The position numbers and the translations under genes were made by a program. The notes under the pieces were generated by a model. The model worked only from the letters and a program-made list of their open reading frames with translations, did no database searches and was not told the origin of the DNA. Of a stretch of 64,000 nucleotides of DNA, positions 52,787 to 64,000 are shown piece after piece (position 1 is the first letter of the stretch; every line of letters begins with the position of its first letter). The stretch spans positions 1,381,467-1,445,466 of the forward strand of contig NC_030996.1 of the NCBI RefSeq assembly GCF_000149955.1, written 5' to 3'. Origin of the DNA: Fusarium oxysporum f. sp. lycopersici 4287. Taxonomy: Eukaryota > Ascomycota > Sordariomycetes > Hypocreales > Nectriaceae.

Positions 52787-54745
52787 GGTGGATGATGCAG
52801 TGGATTTCTAGCTTGGATAGAAAGTATTGAGTAAGAAGATTGTTGCGGATGATGTGCTGTTCTGTTATTTCTGAGGGGCCAAGCAGACATATTTATACTG
52901 GGACCTCATAATCAAGGATGCCGTTGTGTCAAGGGCTGATGCCGTTGCAACCGCCCTTCGGACGAGAAGCATTGAAGATGGTCGTTATGTACACCATGGC
53001 TGCTTATGCCGCATCATCATGGATGGTGCGGAATTAGAACCCTCCAAGAGGAAGCGGAATGCAACATTTGATTCTATTATATTGGCCGTGCTCATACAAA
53101 GTAGCATTGAAGCGCTGCGTTCCGCTGCGAGCCGTCTGTATGGTGAGCCGCAAGTGCCGTGCCAGGGTTCAAAACAGACTCAGTGGCTTGCCTGTTTTGG
53201 TGACGGTGTCGGCCAAAAATATCCGCTGGCCCATGACCCTGATTCTCAGCAGCTTTCGCATCTGACATGCGTTCAACCTGATAAGGGATGGACATTGTGG
53301 TGTCAAGCCCAAATCGTCCTTCTGTTATTGCTGCCCGCGATACTTCGCCGAGCTGCCTTATAATTGATCCATCGTTAGGGGCATCTACCTGACAAGTTTA
53401 GACTACAAACATCTCGGCGAGCTTCGTAACTAATATTATAAAATTTGCTAGATGCTGTTTACAGTGTTTAAGACCAGAAATACTAGGGGTCAATTAAAAA
53501 ACGTGACCCTGAGCGGATTGAAGGCCAAGTCAAGAATTATCGTATACAGCAGTGAAAAATAGTGACGGGGGGAAGCACAGTATTTCGAAGAATTTCAGGG
53601 CCGGTGGAGGAGGCTAGGCTAGGGCTGTGGTGATACGCGGCAATAATTAATGGCTGCGTTGCGGGCTGAACCAACATGCAATGACATTCCATGAACGCCA
53701 TCTATGTCACGGTGCAACGAGGAAGCGGAACAACACCGCTCCAGGCAAAAAATGCGACAAGTACAGAAATTTTGGTATTTCAAATACCTGGAATTTGCAT
53801 TGCAGTGTAACATAAGACTACCAACTCAAGGACATGGAATGACGAGGTCCTGCATGATACGATATCGGGTTCTCCGAAGTTGAGTGTTCCATTGCGAAGA
53901 GCCCGAGTTTCATCCACCGCTAACTGCAAGAGGGGGACTCACTTACGGGCCAATAAGCGTCCTTAGCTGAAGGCTGAAGATAAGCACTCCCAGCAACAGT
54001 TCCATCAACTTTACTGAATGTCTCACTGCACTTGAAGCTCTCGCCTTTTGCCTTTCTTCCGAATTTCACAAGGCTCACGGATATTCACAAGTCCTTTTGT
54101 GATCAAGGCTTGGTAAGTATTCTGGAGTAAGGTCAACCAAGCTATTTGCAATATTGCCACTGATTCCTCTGACGCCCTACAAATTAGCCTCCCCAGCAAC
54201 GTCTCATCAATATAACTGGCCTGTGTTGGCAACCCTAGAGTAGCTGTGGTTGTTACTCAGTATGTCCCAGTAGACTTTGTACACCATCATAATTTTTGAA
54301 GTCTCTCATGGAGTCAGAGCCAAAATTTGTGATGCGACAAAGCCAACATGCAGTTGAAATCGTGCCTGTCAGTATCATACCACAGAGCAAAATCGCCTAT
54401 TAATTGACTATTGAAGTCCCTCGTAATACCTATATTGTTCTATCATTCATCTTCGCACATAGCCTCGCCAGCAAACAACGCTCACTAAGAGCTCAAAGAG
54501 GCTGTCTGACTCCTTATAGGCTCCAGCTCCGAAGAGGCGACCGTACACACGCAGCATGCCGTTTTCAGCCCGATCTTACCTTGCATGTATTCAAGCGGGG
54601 TAGTAATCATGTAATAGATAAGCTCAAACTCAACGTACTAGTTGTCTCTTCCCAATCCTACTACCTAATTGTTTGCTTCTATCTTTCTCGTTACCTGTAT
54701 AAACACGCAGTTGTAGCCGCAGACTCATCTACCTTATCGCCTATC
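52787..54745. other. Gene-poor region between the decarboxylase and the TPR-CHAT pseudogene
   Basis: Nearly 2 kb without a supported gene. The open frame at 52926-53363 starts with GTG and has no family resemblance. No terminal repeats or transposon coding remains were recognised. Confidence 0.5.
52890..52897 (-). promoter_or_regulatory. TATA box of the decarboxylase gene
   Basis: TATAAATA on the minus strand lies 104 bp upstream of the ATG at 52786. Confidence 0.4.
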
Positions 54746-57700
54746 ATGTTGAATCCTGAAGGAATCACGGTCGAGGAGGCAATCCTCGAAGCCATTTCTG
54801 ATAGCGATCCTGAATTACCAAATCAGATGTCCGAAGTCGCTCATCGACGCTTCACCGATACCGAAGAGTCGGATTGATAGCTGACCTTGACAAGGCTATC
54901 AGCATGGCAATCAAGGCTATTGATCTCACGCCAGAAAGTCACCCACAGCGAACTCCACGTCTGATCAACCTCTCTGTCTACTGGCACGAGAAATACCCAA
55001 GAAGTGATCCACAAAATGGTGAAGGACTTCAAGACTCCATTAAAGCTTCGCGAGACGCGATTGCAGCTCTTTCAGAAACTTATCCACACCGAGGAACAAT
55101 TCTTGATCAGCTATCCACAAAGCTAGGGTTGCTCTTCATGCAGACGCGAGAGCTAGGAGTTATCGACGAAAACATTGCAGTCCAACGAGAAGCTGTGGAG
55201 GTAACACCAATCAGCAATCCGAAGCGTGTTCTTTTTCTAGCCAACCTGGCTGCTCCTCTTACAGCCTGACACCAAATCTTTGGAAAAAAAGGAAGATCTC
55301 GACGAAGCAATTCAAATATGTCATGATGTCATAGCACAGACGGATGAAAACTCGCCCCAGCTTCTCGAGAGACTCGGTAACCTTTGGCTAGCACTAAGCG
55401 AAAGATACGAAACACATGGAGACCAAAACGATCTCGAAGAAGCCATCGAAGTTGTGAAGCAGGCTATTGAAGTCACTGAAGAAGATAGTCTGGAGCGCAT
55501 GGCTCAGCTGAGCAATTATGCTAACTTCCTCGGTGATCGATACCTCAGGACAGGAAGCATCAGAGATCTCGAAGAGTCTATCCACATATTCGAAATGGTC
55601 TGCGATCGTATCGAAGACGATGAGTTGTACTTGGACAGACACAAATGTCTCAGCAACTTTGGCATTCAGCTCAGTCGAAGATATAGAAGGATCGGAACCG
55701 TGGGTGATTTGAGACAAGCGATACAAGTCGGACGAAAGGCTTGTAAACTGAGCCCCGACGACGATAGCAAGTCAAAACACCTTTCCAACCTAGCAATCAT
55801 CTTGAAGCACGAATACTTCAGAACAGATGATCCAGACGTTCTTGAGGAGGCAATCAGTGTGCAGAGAAAGGCTGTAGAGGCCGCCCATAAGAATCACCCC
55901 GACATATTTGCTACATTTCACAACCTTGCAACCCTTCTCACTACGAAATACAAACTGACACAAAATTTGGAGGACCTTGAAGAGGCGCTGAGACTTGGGC
56001 GGCTGGCTGTCGACTTGACACCGAAAGATCATGCGAATAGAGCTGCTTGTCTTAACACCCTGGCAGTGCAGTTGAGTGACATGTCCAAGAAAACTGGAGT
56101 GTCGAGCCATTTGCACGAAGCTATCAATTATGGACAAAAAGCACTGGATGCCACAGAAGAAAGCCACCCGGAACGTGCTAACAGGCTGGTTAACCAAGGC
56201 GGTCGTTATGGTAATTTGTTCTGGCAGACGAAAGAAAAAGAACATCTCGATGCCGCTATTGCAGACTTAGATTCTGCCTTACATAGTCCTAGCGCTTACG
56301 ATGATTCTCGCATTCGCGCAGGAAAATAACTTGTCCAATACTACGCGGCAGTACCTGACTGGGACAAGGCTTATGAAGCTGTCAAAACTGCGATGGATCT
56401 TGTTCCTCATCTCATCGCACAGACTACGAGCAATGCTGATAAGCAAGGTGCACTGGTCCAAGTCTATGGCTTATCATCTGATTCAGCAGCTGTGGCACTC
56501 TCGGCGAACAGAGGAGCACTTGCTGCATTGCGGTTTCTTGAACAAGGACGGGGATTGATGGCAGCTTCCGTTGAAGAATCACGGATGGAATGCCTGGATC
56601 TTCGGACTGAGCAGCCCGAACTCGCTGAGAATCTAAACCGATTCCAAGGTCAAATCAGTGCTTCTTGAGCTGTCGGTTATTCCAGTGGTGAGATCCACAG
56701 GCCTTCATCATCAGGCCGGCATGCCGGAATGAACCATGACCTCGGCGAGCTTCATAGACTACTCGACGCCATCCGCCAAAGGCCCGGATTTGAAAAATTT
56801 CTCTCTGCGCCAAGCGAATCCAGCATCAAGAATACTGCAATTCCTGGAGCAATTATTGTTATCAATACCAGCGAGTTCCGTCGTGACGCAATTATCGTGG
56901 AGAGCGACCAGATTCGCAGCATTCCTTTGCCTCAGCTTACAATCCTAGATATAAGGTCCAATACCCAACAGGGCCATACTTCAAGTCCAAAGACACTCGA
57001 GTGGCTGTGGCATACTATTGCTGAACCCGTCCTTGGTGCACTAGGAATCAACGAAGTTTCTCCTGAAGAACGCCTGCCACGGATTTGGTGGATCCCAACA
57101 GGCGTATTGAGCATATACCCTCTCCATGCAGCTGGCCGACATTATAAAGGAGCGCGAGACACCGTGATCGACAGAGCTATGTCATCGTATAGCTCGTCTG
57201 TCAGAGCCATTATCCGGACTCGGAGTCGTGCAGGTCTAAACCCATTTCCCTTGGGCAACGAGCGGGCTGTGCTTATATCCATGGAGCGAACACCAGGGTA
57301 CAGTACACTCCCTTCAGCAGGCAGAGAAATCACTCAATTATGTCCCATCTGCGAGTCCAAAGGATTTGAGGTAGTTGAACCCAAAGGTATTAAAGAAGAC
57401 ATTGTTTCGCAGTTTCCAGAGTGTAAGGTCTTCCACTTCGCCGACCACGGCGCCACCAACCTGCGCGACCCTTCCCAAAGCAGCCTTCTGTTACAAGATG
57501 AACCTCTAACTGTTTCAACCCTTCTGGAAACTAACATCCAGCAATATTCACCATTCCTTGCATACCTCTCGGCATGCGGCACTGGACAGATTGCCCACGA
57601 GAAGTTCCTTGATGAAAGCATTCATCTCATCAGTGCCTTTCAACTAGCTGGATTTCGTCATGTCATCGGTACTCTTTGGGAGGTTGGTGACGATATCAGC

Positions 57701-57982
57701 GTTCATATGGCAAGGATCACCTATGAAGCTTTTCAGCGAGGTGACTCGGCAGATGAGTCAGTATGTCGAGGCTTACATAAAGCGACATTAGAGCGGCGAG
57801 ATCAATGGTTCAGAGAACAGACTCCGACTCGTGGTCGTAAGAGGAAGGCAAGATCCATTCTGCATGACGAGAGAGGAACGGCGTCGGATCCTCGTGGCAT
57901 TGAAGCCTGGATGATGATGATGAAAATGTCTCTAGATTGCCGCAATGGGTTCCATATGTTCATTATGGAGTATAAATCGTAG
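54746..57982 (+). pseudogene. TPR-CHAT (caspase-like) gene with five disruptions
   Basis: From an ATG at 54746 the DNA encodes an array of tetratricopeptide repeats (units such as DLEEAIEVVKQAIEVT) and then a CHAT protease domain. A one-base shift is needed between about 54836 and 54860. In-frame TGA occurs at 55267, a run of seven A at about 55282-55288 shifts the frame, and in-frame stops follow at 56327 (TAA) and 56666 (TGA). All later parts are in one frame to the stop at 57982. The CHAT dyad is retained: His in FHFADHG and Cys in LSACGTG. No GT...AG pair removes these lesions, so I call it a pseudogene. Related intact genes are candidate death effectors or NLR-like sensors. The ORF 56729-57982 alone could still encode the CHAT half. 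Confidence 0.8.
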
Positions 57983-58071
57983 CTATACATCTCTTAATGG
58001 AATGGAGATCCGAGCTGAACTTTTCCTCAGGGTTCGCGACAGCCTATTACGCATGCTGTATCTCTAATCTA

Positions 58072-59174
58072 CTAGTAGAGCTTCACGGCATCCACACTAC
58101 CATTTCCCCTCCCGTCCAACCTTTTCACGCCATTTTCCGATCCGCTTCCATTTGCGGCATTATAGGCCAAGTTCTTTGTCGTTAGATCCTTCACCTTCCG
58201 TATCTCGGCTGACATCTGAGATGTCAATGCCACAATATCCGCACCACAGTTAACAAAGTGGAAGCCTTGTTCATATCGTTGAGCAGCTACTCAACAGTTA
58301 GCATACCAGATACAGTCTTTCAGAGAGCTTGGGCGCTGTCACCTACCAGTTGCTGCATCAAGAGCAAAATGTCCTGCATACTTTCCAGCGGCCAAAGTTG
58401 CGTCTAGAATCCGTTGAGTCGCCTGTTGCACTTCCGGTGTTGTTGCATGATCGAAAGCAACATAGCCTAGAGAAGACGCAAGGTCATTTGGCCCGATAAA
58501 AAGCATATCTATTACAGCAGCATCAGTAAACCTGTGATGAAGTCCAGCGTGGAGAGCGACATACCAATACCATCGACCTTGGCAATCTCTTCAACATTTT
58601 CCACGCCCTTGCGAGACTCGATTTGGACGAATATCATCACATTGCTATTTGCGTTGAGCAAATACTCACGGCCGGTCAAATTGAAAGCAGCTGGGGCAAA
58701 CATGGCTCCAGTGCCTCGGAAACCATTCGGGTAACTCTTTGAGGGGTATTTGGCCGATTCAACGATCTGCATCGCCTGCTCCTTTGTCTCGCACATCGGC
58801 ACCATGATCGCATGGGCACCTGCATCTAGTGCTCGCTTCACCATCCAAGGTTCACCGGCCGGAATTCTGACGACAGGTGACACGCCACTTGATGATATGG
58901 CACTGATTTGAAGGTACATGTTATAATCGTCGATGTGACCATGCTCACAGTCAATGAGAACCCACTATCCAAATCAGTCGCATTTCGAGTGATGGTGAGT
59001 GGGCTAACTAACATCTTCACCAAGAGGCGCAATGGTTTTGGCGAGAGCATGTCCCGGTAGAGCAAGCCATTGTCCCAGGCTTGGACCTAGACGATCTCTA
59101 GCTCGCTCTAAGGATTCCTGGAGGCGTGTTTTCCCGGAGGCATTGACGACAGGGGAGGCATTTTGATAAGCCAT
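58072..59174 (-). CDS. HpcH/HpaI-family aldolase
   Basis: Exons 59013-59174, 58565-58964, 58347-58508 and 58072-58286 join through introns of 48, 56 and 60 bp to 312 residues. I take the ATG at 59174 as start; the frame stays open upstream for 97 codons, noted separately. The TIM-barrel family is seen in WVLIDCEHGHIDDYN, PVVRIPAGEPWMVKRALDAGAHAIMVPMC (written in two parts here as the substrate and metal loops), QIESRKGVENVEEIAKVDGIDMLFIGPNDL and the late GADIVAL. Such enzymes catalyse reversible class II aldol cleavage to pyruvate plus an aldehyde, using a divalent metal. The gene is divergent from a Zn2Cys6 regulator, which could control it. The in vivo substrate is unknown. Confidence 0.87.
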
Positions 59175-59536
59175 AGTGTGTGTTATCTCTATAATAGAGT
59201 AGTCAATAGTAGATCGGTCAACTGGCCAAAGTTGATATGATGGCTTACATGATATGGTTCGGCCGGAGCTCGGTCCGGAGTGGGTCAACCCCGCGTTCAA
59301 GAGATTGGCACTATTAACAGTCTCCTCATTCGTGATGGGGATAACGTTAGGAATGGAGATAAGCTTCCTGGTTCGGCCAACAGAAGTGATTCCGATATCG
59401 CTGGCCATTTGTCGCGCCCTTTCATCTCCGAGTATTGCTTCTAAACCCTCAATAACGTCGTTCATTTGTCCAGTTACTCTTTGATGAACAAATCACATTT
59501 ACAGCATCCAGCATTATCAAGATCCTTATCAGGATC
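59175..59536. promoter_or_regulatory. Divergent region between the aldolase and the Zn2Cys6 regulator
   Basis: The 362 bp separate the two start codons. A minus-strand frame from an ATG at 59465 runs unbroken into the aldolase and could be an N-terminal extension, an upstream ORF or chance. A GTAAGC...TATAG pair inside it looks like a 5'-leader intron. Confidence 0.4.
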
Positions 59537-62053
59537 ATGAGCTCACACGACGTCATTACATCACGAGTCTGGCAGGCGTGCGTGACCTGTCGAAGGAAAA
59601 AGGTCTGTCTTGAATGACCCATTTGTTTACGGTACACTATCTTACCCTGCAGTAGATCAAGTGTGACGGAAATAACCCTTGTCATAATTGCGACTCCCGC
59701 GACCTTGCATGCGAGTATCCTGGCAGCAATGACAATGCATCTCACAGTCGCAAGTCTCTGACCTGGTGCCATATCTAATCATGGATCAATGTTGACGTCT
59801 TGTAGTTATGCAGCCATGTATGAAGCTCGTTATCGGGAGCTTGATGAGATTTGTCAGAAGTTGCAGGTTGTAGCAGCACAACTAACAAAAGCAATCGACA
59901 AACTACCACAGGGAGAGTGTACTAACACGTGTTCCCACCAATCTCCACCTGTGTTGCCCGATCAAAGTTTGCAACCTCAACAGGACGATATGTCAACAGC
60001 AGCCAGCAGCATTGCTAGCCTCGGAAATAATGATGCCTCTCAATCACGGCCAAGAGATACCGAGGAGCAGGATACCGACAAAATTCAGGAGCAAGTGAAT
60101 CATCAAGGAGAGTCCGGGACTCAAGCATTTGGATCCTTAGTTCACGACTCCTATGGCGGTCTAAGGTTTGACCTCCAAAGCTCTGCTTGTTCGGTGTGCT
60201 GATTGGAGTAGGTTCATCGGCGGCGCGAATAACGAATTTCTGTTGCAGGCGATTGACAGTTTGACTCTTGCACCATGCCAGAGCTCCGATAATTCCCCTT
60301 TCTCCACCGCAAGCCAACAGGACACGACTCAGATGATAAGAAAGCCACAGCCTGAGCTTCCTTTTTTTATTCATGGTCTAAGATGGCGCGACCTACCTTA
60401 CCTCCCCAAGGCCGAGGACATGAATCTACCACCAAAGTACATGGCTGATATGCTAGTTGGCCTATATTTTGAGCATTACCACTATACCTTTCCTGTGCTT
60501 TACAAGCCGCATTTCACCGAAAGCTACAAGAGTCTATACACATCACAAAGAGGTTCTATACAAGATAGTGGATTCCTTTCAGTCTTCTTTGCGGTTTGTG
60601 CTTGCGCATCAAATTTGACCGCCCCTGACGGGAATCACTCATCCTTTCCTGGACTTGAGTTCTATGAGAGAGCTCTTCTCTTGCATTTCGCTACAACTGG
60701 ACAAGCTACAAAGTCCCGAACCCAGTGTCTAGGGTTGATCTCGATGTGCTGCGCTGGTTGGAATACTCTATCAACAAGCTGGCATTTTGCTGGGCAAGCC
60801 GTAAGGGCTTGTCAAGAATTGGGAATGCATCTGGAAGTAGTCAGTGAGGAGGGCTCTTAATATTAAATAAGTCGACTGACAAGAAATAGACACCGTCAGC
60901 CACGGCCTCACCACGGAGTCCAGCAGATTCAATTGAGGTTGAACTTTCCAGAAGGATCTGGTGGAGCATCTACTGCCTCGATAGGTATGTCCATGCATCA
61001 GCTGCTATCTTGTCTACTAATCGCCGTAGGATTGTTTCTATATGTCTTGGAAGACCAATGGCCGCAAATGATAGCGACTGCTGCTGTGCCTTGCCGCTCC
61101 CACTTGGAGACGAGGAAGTGGATACACTATACAGTCTGGAGGGAACTTTAGACCATGACCTGAACCCACGATCAGCTGTATCAGGCTTTTTAGATCTAAT
61201 AGGGCTTTGCAAGGTATCTGGTGAAGTGCAAAGTATCCAATCGCCCACCGAGATACGCGACCTTGGAACTAAGGTTGGGCAAAAGAGGGTCATGGACCTA
61301 GCGCTAGGGCAAGAGAAGTCATTAGACATCTGGCTCAAAGACCATCCAGAACACCTAAAATCATCCGAGAGGTAGTGTGACCATTCGACCTTTTTGAGCG
61401 TCTGCTAATCATAAGCCATTCTGCCAGCATTATGAGTGCAGGATCCAAGTCTGAGCTGTCTGTCCAAAGCTTGATCATACACGATGGAACACTCGTTGCT
61501 CTATACCAGTAAGCTTTAACAATTCTCTGGATTAAAAGAAGAGAGCACTGACACGCTAATTCCAGGACTTTTGCCCGTAGAAAGCATTCATTCAGCCAGC
61601 GACAAACCGTAGAGAATTGTGTAACCGCTGCCAGGAGTTGCATTAATAATTCGAGGCATATGAGAGACTTTGTACCACCTTCCCACTATCTAGCATTATG
61701 CGTGAACTACCTCACTATATCTGGCCTTGTCCTGTAGGTACACTAGAAAGAAGGCAGCATACATTGCTGACAAAGATCTTGACAGGTTACGAATGACGAA
61801 CCCGGAGAGCATACGGGAAGATACCGACTTACATCTCTGCATTCAGCTTCTAGGAGACTTGGAGGTGACCTGGTCTGGTGCCACCAGGGGGAAGATCATC
61901 ATTGAGGAGGTACTAAGGACTTTTCAGGACAACCAAGAGGGACAACAAATGAACATGGATTTTCAGACATTATTCCAGAATCCTGATCTCGATCTGGGTA
62001 ATCTGGACTTATCCGAGGGGTTCTTTGAGAACTTTTGGGGAACATTTGTTTGA
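59537..62053 (+). CDS. Zn2Cys6 transcription factor with a probable late frameshift
   Basis: Exons 59537-59602, 59656-59753, 59806-60165, 60212-60836, 60890-60984, 61030-61371, 61428-61508 and 61566-61737 join in frame. The finger spans the first intron (CVTCRRKK, then IKCDGNNPCHNC). A coiled coil (YEARYRELDEICQKLQ) and the fungal-specific domain follow, with LSRRIWWSIYCLDR and GRP. The main frame ends in TAG at 61735, giving 612 residues. Yet the next frame encodes 106 protein-like residues from about 61736 to 62053, with the acidic C-terminus usual in such activators. A single extra base near 61735 would explain this; no plausible intron does. The gene may be a truncated allele or contain a sequence error. 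It is divergent from the aldolase and convergent with the aminotransferase. Confidence 0.78.
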
Positions 62054-62124
62054 TCGCCCCTCGAGAGGGGTGCATAGATAGCATGGACTGAATGTCAAGA
62101 TGCCGGATAAATGCGACACAGGTC

Positions 62125-63932
62125 CTATACAGAAACATCCCAAAATTTCCCTACAACGTTTCTCACCCGTCTGACTCCCTCTTCAATCTGTTCTTTCTGT
62201 ACATAAGTTAGCATACACATTCTGCAAAAATGAGGAAGCCAATATTACAGATGGACTTGCAAACGAGAACCGGAAAAATGCAGACTCTGGATCTGCCCCT
62301 CTAGCTGCGGTGGAAGTCTTGTCGAGGCCTTGCCAAGCGTGGTAGTAAGACCCAGGAGTAAGAAGCACTAGTTCACCCGCCATGGCTTCCCAAAGTTCGG
62401 TGGCGAAAGCCTGTTCTGGGTCTTCAACCTTTACATCCCGAAGTTCAGTGAACCGACAGACCCCATGGAAGTAGAACTTTGACCAGACAAACATCCCTGC
62501 TTCGGGTTCGATATAACTGAAGACAGGTAGCAGCCTACCATTTGAGTCTGAGATGCAAGCAACATTGCCTTGAGCCTTAGGCACTGGTGACTTGGTCGCC
62601 GGAACAACTGTGAAGGAATCTTTGAAGGCTGTGATAAGCCAATCTCGTCTGGTTCTGTACTGAAACTGAAGGCTCTGAAGCCATGTTAAATATCCATCAA
62701 TGCCCCAGTTTTGGAAGAGTGCCAAAGTCAATGCTTGACTCAGTCCAGCTGGGTCTTGAGTCTCAACTTCAGTAACCCGTAGTAGCCTCTCCGTAAATAC
62801 TGAGTTGGCCACAAAGAATCCCAGCCGCAGGCCTGGGAAGAGAGTTTTGGAAAATGACTCAAGACGGATGACACGTCCTTGAGTATCCATCGAGAGAAAA
62901 GAGGGTATCAACGATTCGAGAAACTTGTTAGATGATACAGGCGTGAAGGTTTGCTCCTTGATGGTGGACTTTGGGAACTGAAGGCAATAGTATGGGTCGT
63001 CTTCGACAAGTATGATATCTAAAGGGTTAGTAAAATCGAGGACAGATCTTTTGAACCGTTTACCCACCGAATTCGACACAGACTGCGTAGATCTCCCGTC
63101 GCCGCTGAGCTGAGATTGTGACGCCTGTTGGGTTCGAGCCTACGGGGACAAGGTAGAGACTGTAGGTAACTGTCAGTATTGTTCAAAGTTTGCTCATATT
63201 GACCTACAGCCGAGGTCGCTTTTGACCCATAGACGTTTCATCCCAGGTTGTCAGCATCTTTCGCAGTCCTGTGGCAGACATTCCTTGTTCATCGGCTGAG
63301 ACAGGCGTTGCTTTGATAGCCAATGGAATCCACAAAGCCTGTGCCGATGGATAAGTGAACTCGTCAACTATCACATAGTCATTGTTCTCACAAAGAAGGC
63401 CAACGACTTTGGACCACGCATTTGTGTTTCCAGGGTGCAGGAGATATTCGTGTTCGCAAGGAGGAGCATGCATCCGTTCAGTAAGCTCTCGTGCTAGGTT
63501 CAGGAGCTTCTGGTTGCCAGCACCGGAGCCTTCAAATGGTTAGAAAGAAGGATATGATGCTGTTGTGTTGCTAAAAGGCTTACCATATTGTAAAAACTGT
63601 GTCAGGTCCAACTTGCCACTATTTGCGCCGCGTCCAAGATCAAGGCTGACCAGCCCAGTTTCAATTGAAGGTTCAATATGAGGTGGCTGACACTCGAATA
63701 TCGCTCTCTCCACTGGGAACAGAGATGGGTGAGGAAGACCTAGAATATTATGAGCTCAAGAAGTTGGCTAGCCGATGATCGATTGGCAGTTACCTCCCGC
63801 TAGACTGATCATCCCTTTCTTGCCCATAAATCGAATAATATCTTTGAGAGGCGACGGATGCCGCGCTTTGCTCTTCACATTGATGTGGTGAGAAAGGTCA
63901 ATTGGGAGATGTTTGTGGTTAATGCTACCCAT
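62125..63932 (-). CDS. Fold-type I PLP aminotransferase, ARO8/kynurenine aminotransferase-like
   Basis: Seven exons (63794-63932, 63584-63739, 63208-63529, 63068-63159, 62249-63018 and 62125-62196, the 48- to 54-bp introns all in frame) give 516 residues; six junction-bounded blocks are listed because the gene has six exons and five introns. The cofactor sites are clear: the phosphate-binding region GSGAGNQKLL, VGSNPTGVT, the pyridine-binding Asp in VEDDPYYCLQF, and the PLP lysine in SFSKTLFPGLRLGF. The architecture is that of fungal ARO8-type aromatic amino acid and kynurenine/2-aminoadipate aminotransferases. It transfers amino groups between an aromatic amino acid and 2-oxoglutarate in the cytosol. 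Its neighbours (regulator, aldolase) suggest local amino-acid or aromatic catabolism, as inference. Confidence 0.9.
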
Positions 63933-64000
63933 TGTCGTTGTAAATGAAAGACAAGACTTGTTGTGAGCGAACTCTTAGTTCTATGATGCCCCAAGTTGGA

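Noticed and set aside
52926..53363. 145-codon open frame upstream of the decarboxylase
   Set aside because: It begins with GTG, has no recognisable domain and lies in otherwise non-coding DNA.
54404..54745. N-terminal extension of the TPR-CHAT gene
   Set aside because: No ATG and no TPR-like sequence in this part of the open frame; the ATG at 54746 starts the recognisable region.
58072..63932. Secondary-metabolite cluster
   Set aside because: No polyketide synthase, non-ribosomal synthetase or terpene cyclase is present in the window.

Overview
The window is eukaryotic, filamentous-fungal DNA, most probably from a Fusarium species, with the F. oxysporum complex as the best guess. The reasons are many short introns (about 45-63 bp, GT...AG) in densely packed genes, Zn2Cys6 regulators, WSC, HET, TPR-CHAT and SMYD/SET families, plant cell-wall hydrolases, and a complete Mutator-like element whose size, 98-bp terminal repeats and 9-bp target duplication match what is known of the F. 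oxysporum element Hop. Exon boundaries were worked out by hand from splice signals and frame continuity. No tRNA, rRNA or CRISPR array was recognised.

Layout. 1-5 kb: a Zn2Cys6 regulator running off the left edge, whose upstream region has been split by the MULE. 5-21 kb: secreted or membrane proteins (a six-WSC protein and a Ser/Thr-rich secreted protein), an FMP42-like transporter, a GH43 glycosidase, a SET/MYND protein and two oxidoreductases. 21-27 kb: a Zn2Cys6 regulator beside a divergent pectinolytic pair (exopolygalacturonase and pectin methylesterase). 27-34 kb: two consecutive, divergently transcribed pairs, each a gamma-glutamylcyclotransferase (GGCT) gene next to an amidoligase gene. 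35-42 kb: a membrane lectin-like propeller, a secreted TNT-family NAD glycohydrolase, two facing small zinc-finger paralogues and a sugar transporter. 43-53 kb: a broken HET gene, an SDR, a hot-dog thioesterase, an alpha/beta hydrolase, an ACT protein and a six-exon pyruvate decarboxylase-like gene. 54-58 kb: a decayed TPR-CHAT gene. 58-64 kb: an HpcH-type aldolase, a Zn2Cys6 regulator with an apparent frameshift and an ARO8-type aminotransferase.

Most interesting system: the duplicated GGCT/amidoligase locus. An amidoligase can attach an amino acid (typically glutamate) to an amine, and a GGCT can remove a gamma-glutamyl group as 5-oxoproline, so each pair has the logic of writing and erasing a gamma-glutamyl mark. 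Three tails suggest membrane targeting. Amidoligase 2 ends in a CaaX box. The GGCT-1 transcript encodes a hydrophobic C-terminus if its intron is retained, and a soluble extra domain if it is spliced. A related hydrophobic tail lies out of frame (or across a candidate intron) at the end of GGCT-2. The same 30 kb also holds HET, TPR-CHAT and NADase genes, families tied to fungal self/non-self recognition or cell death; any functional link is inference.
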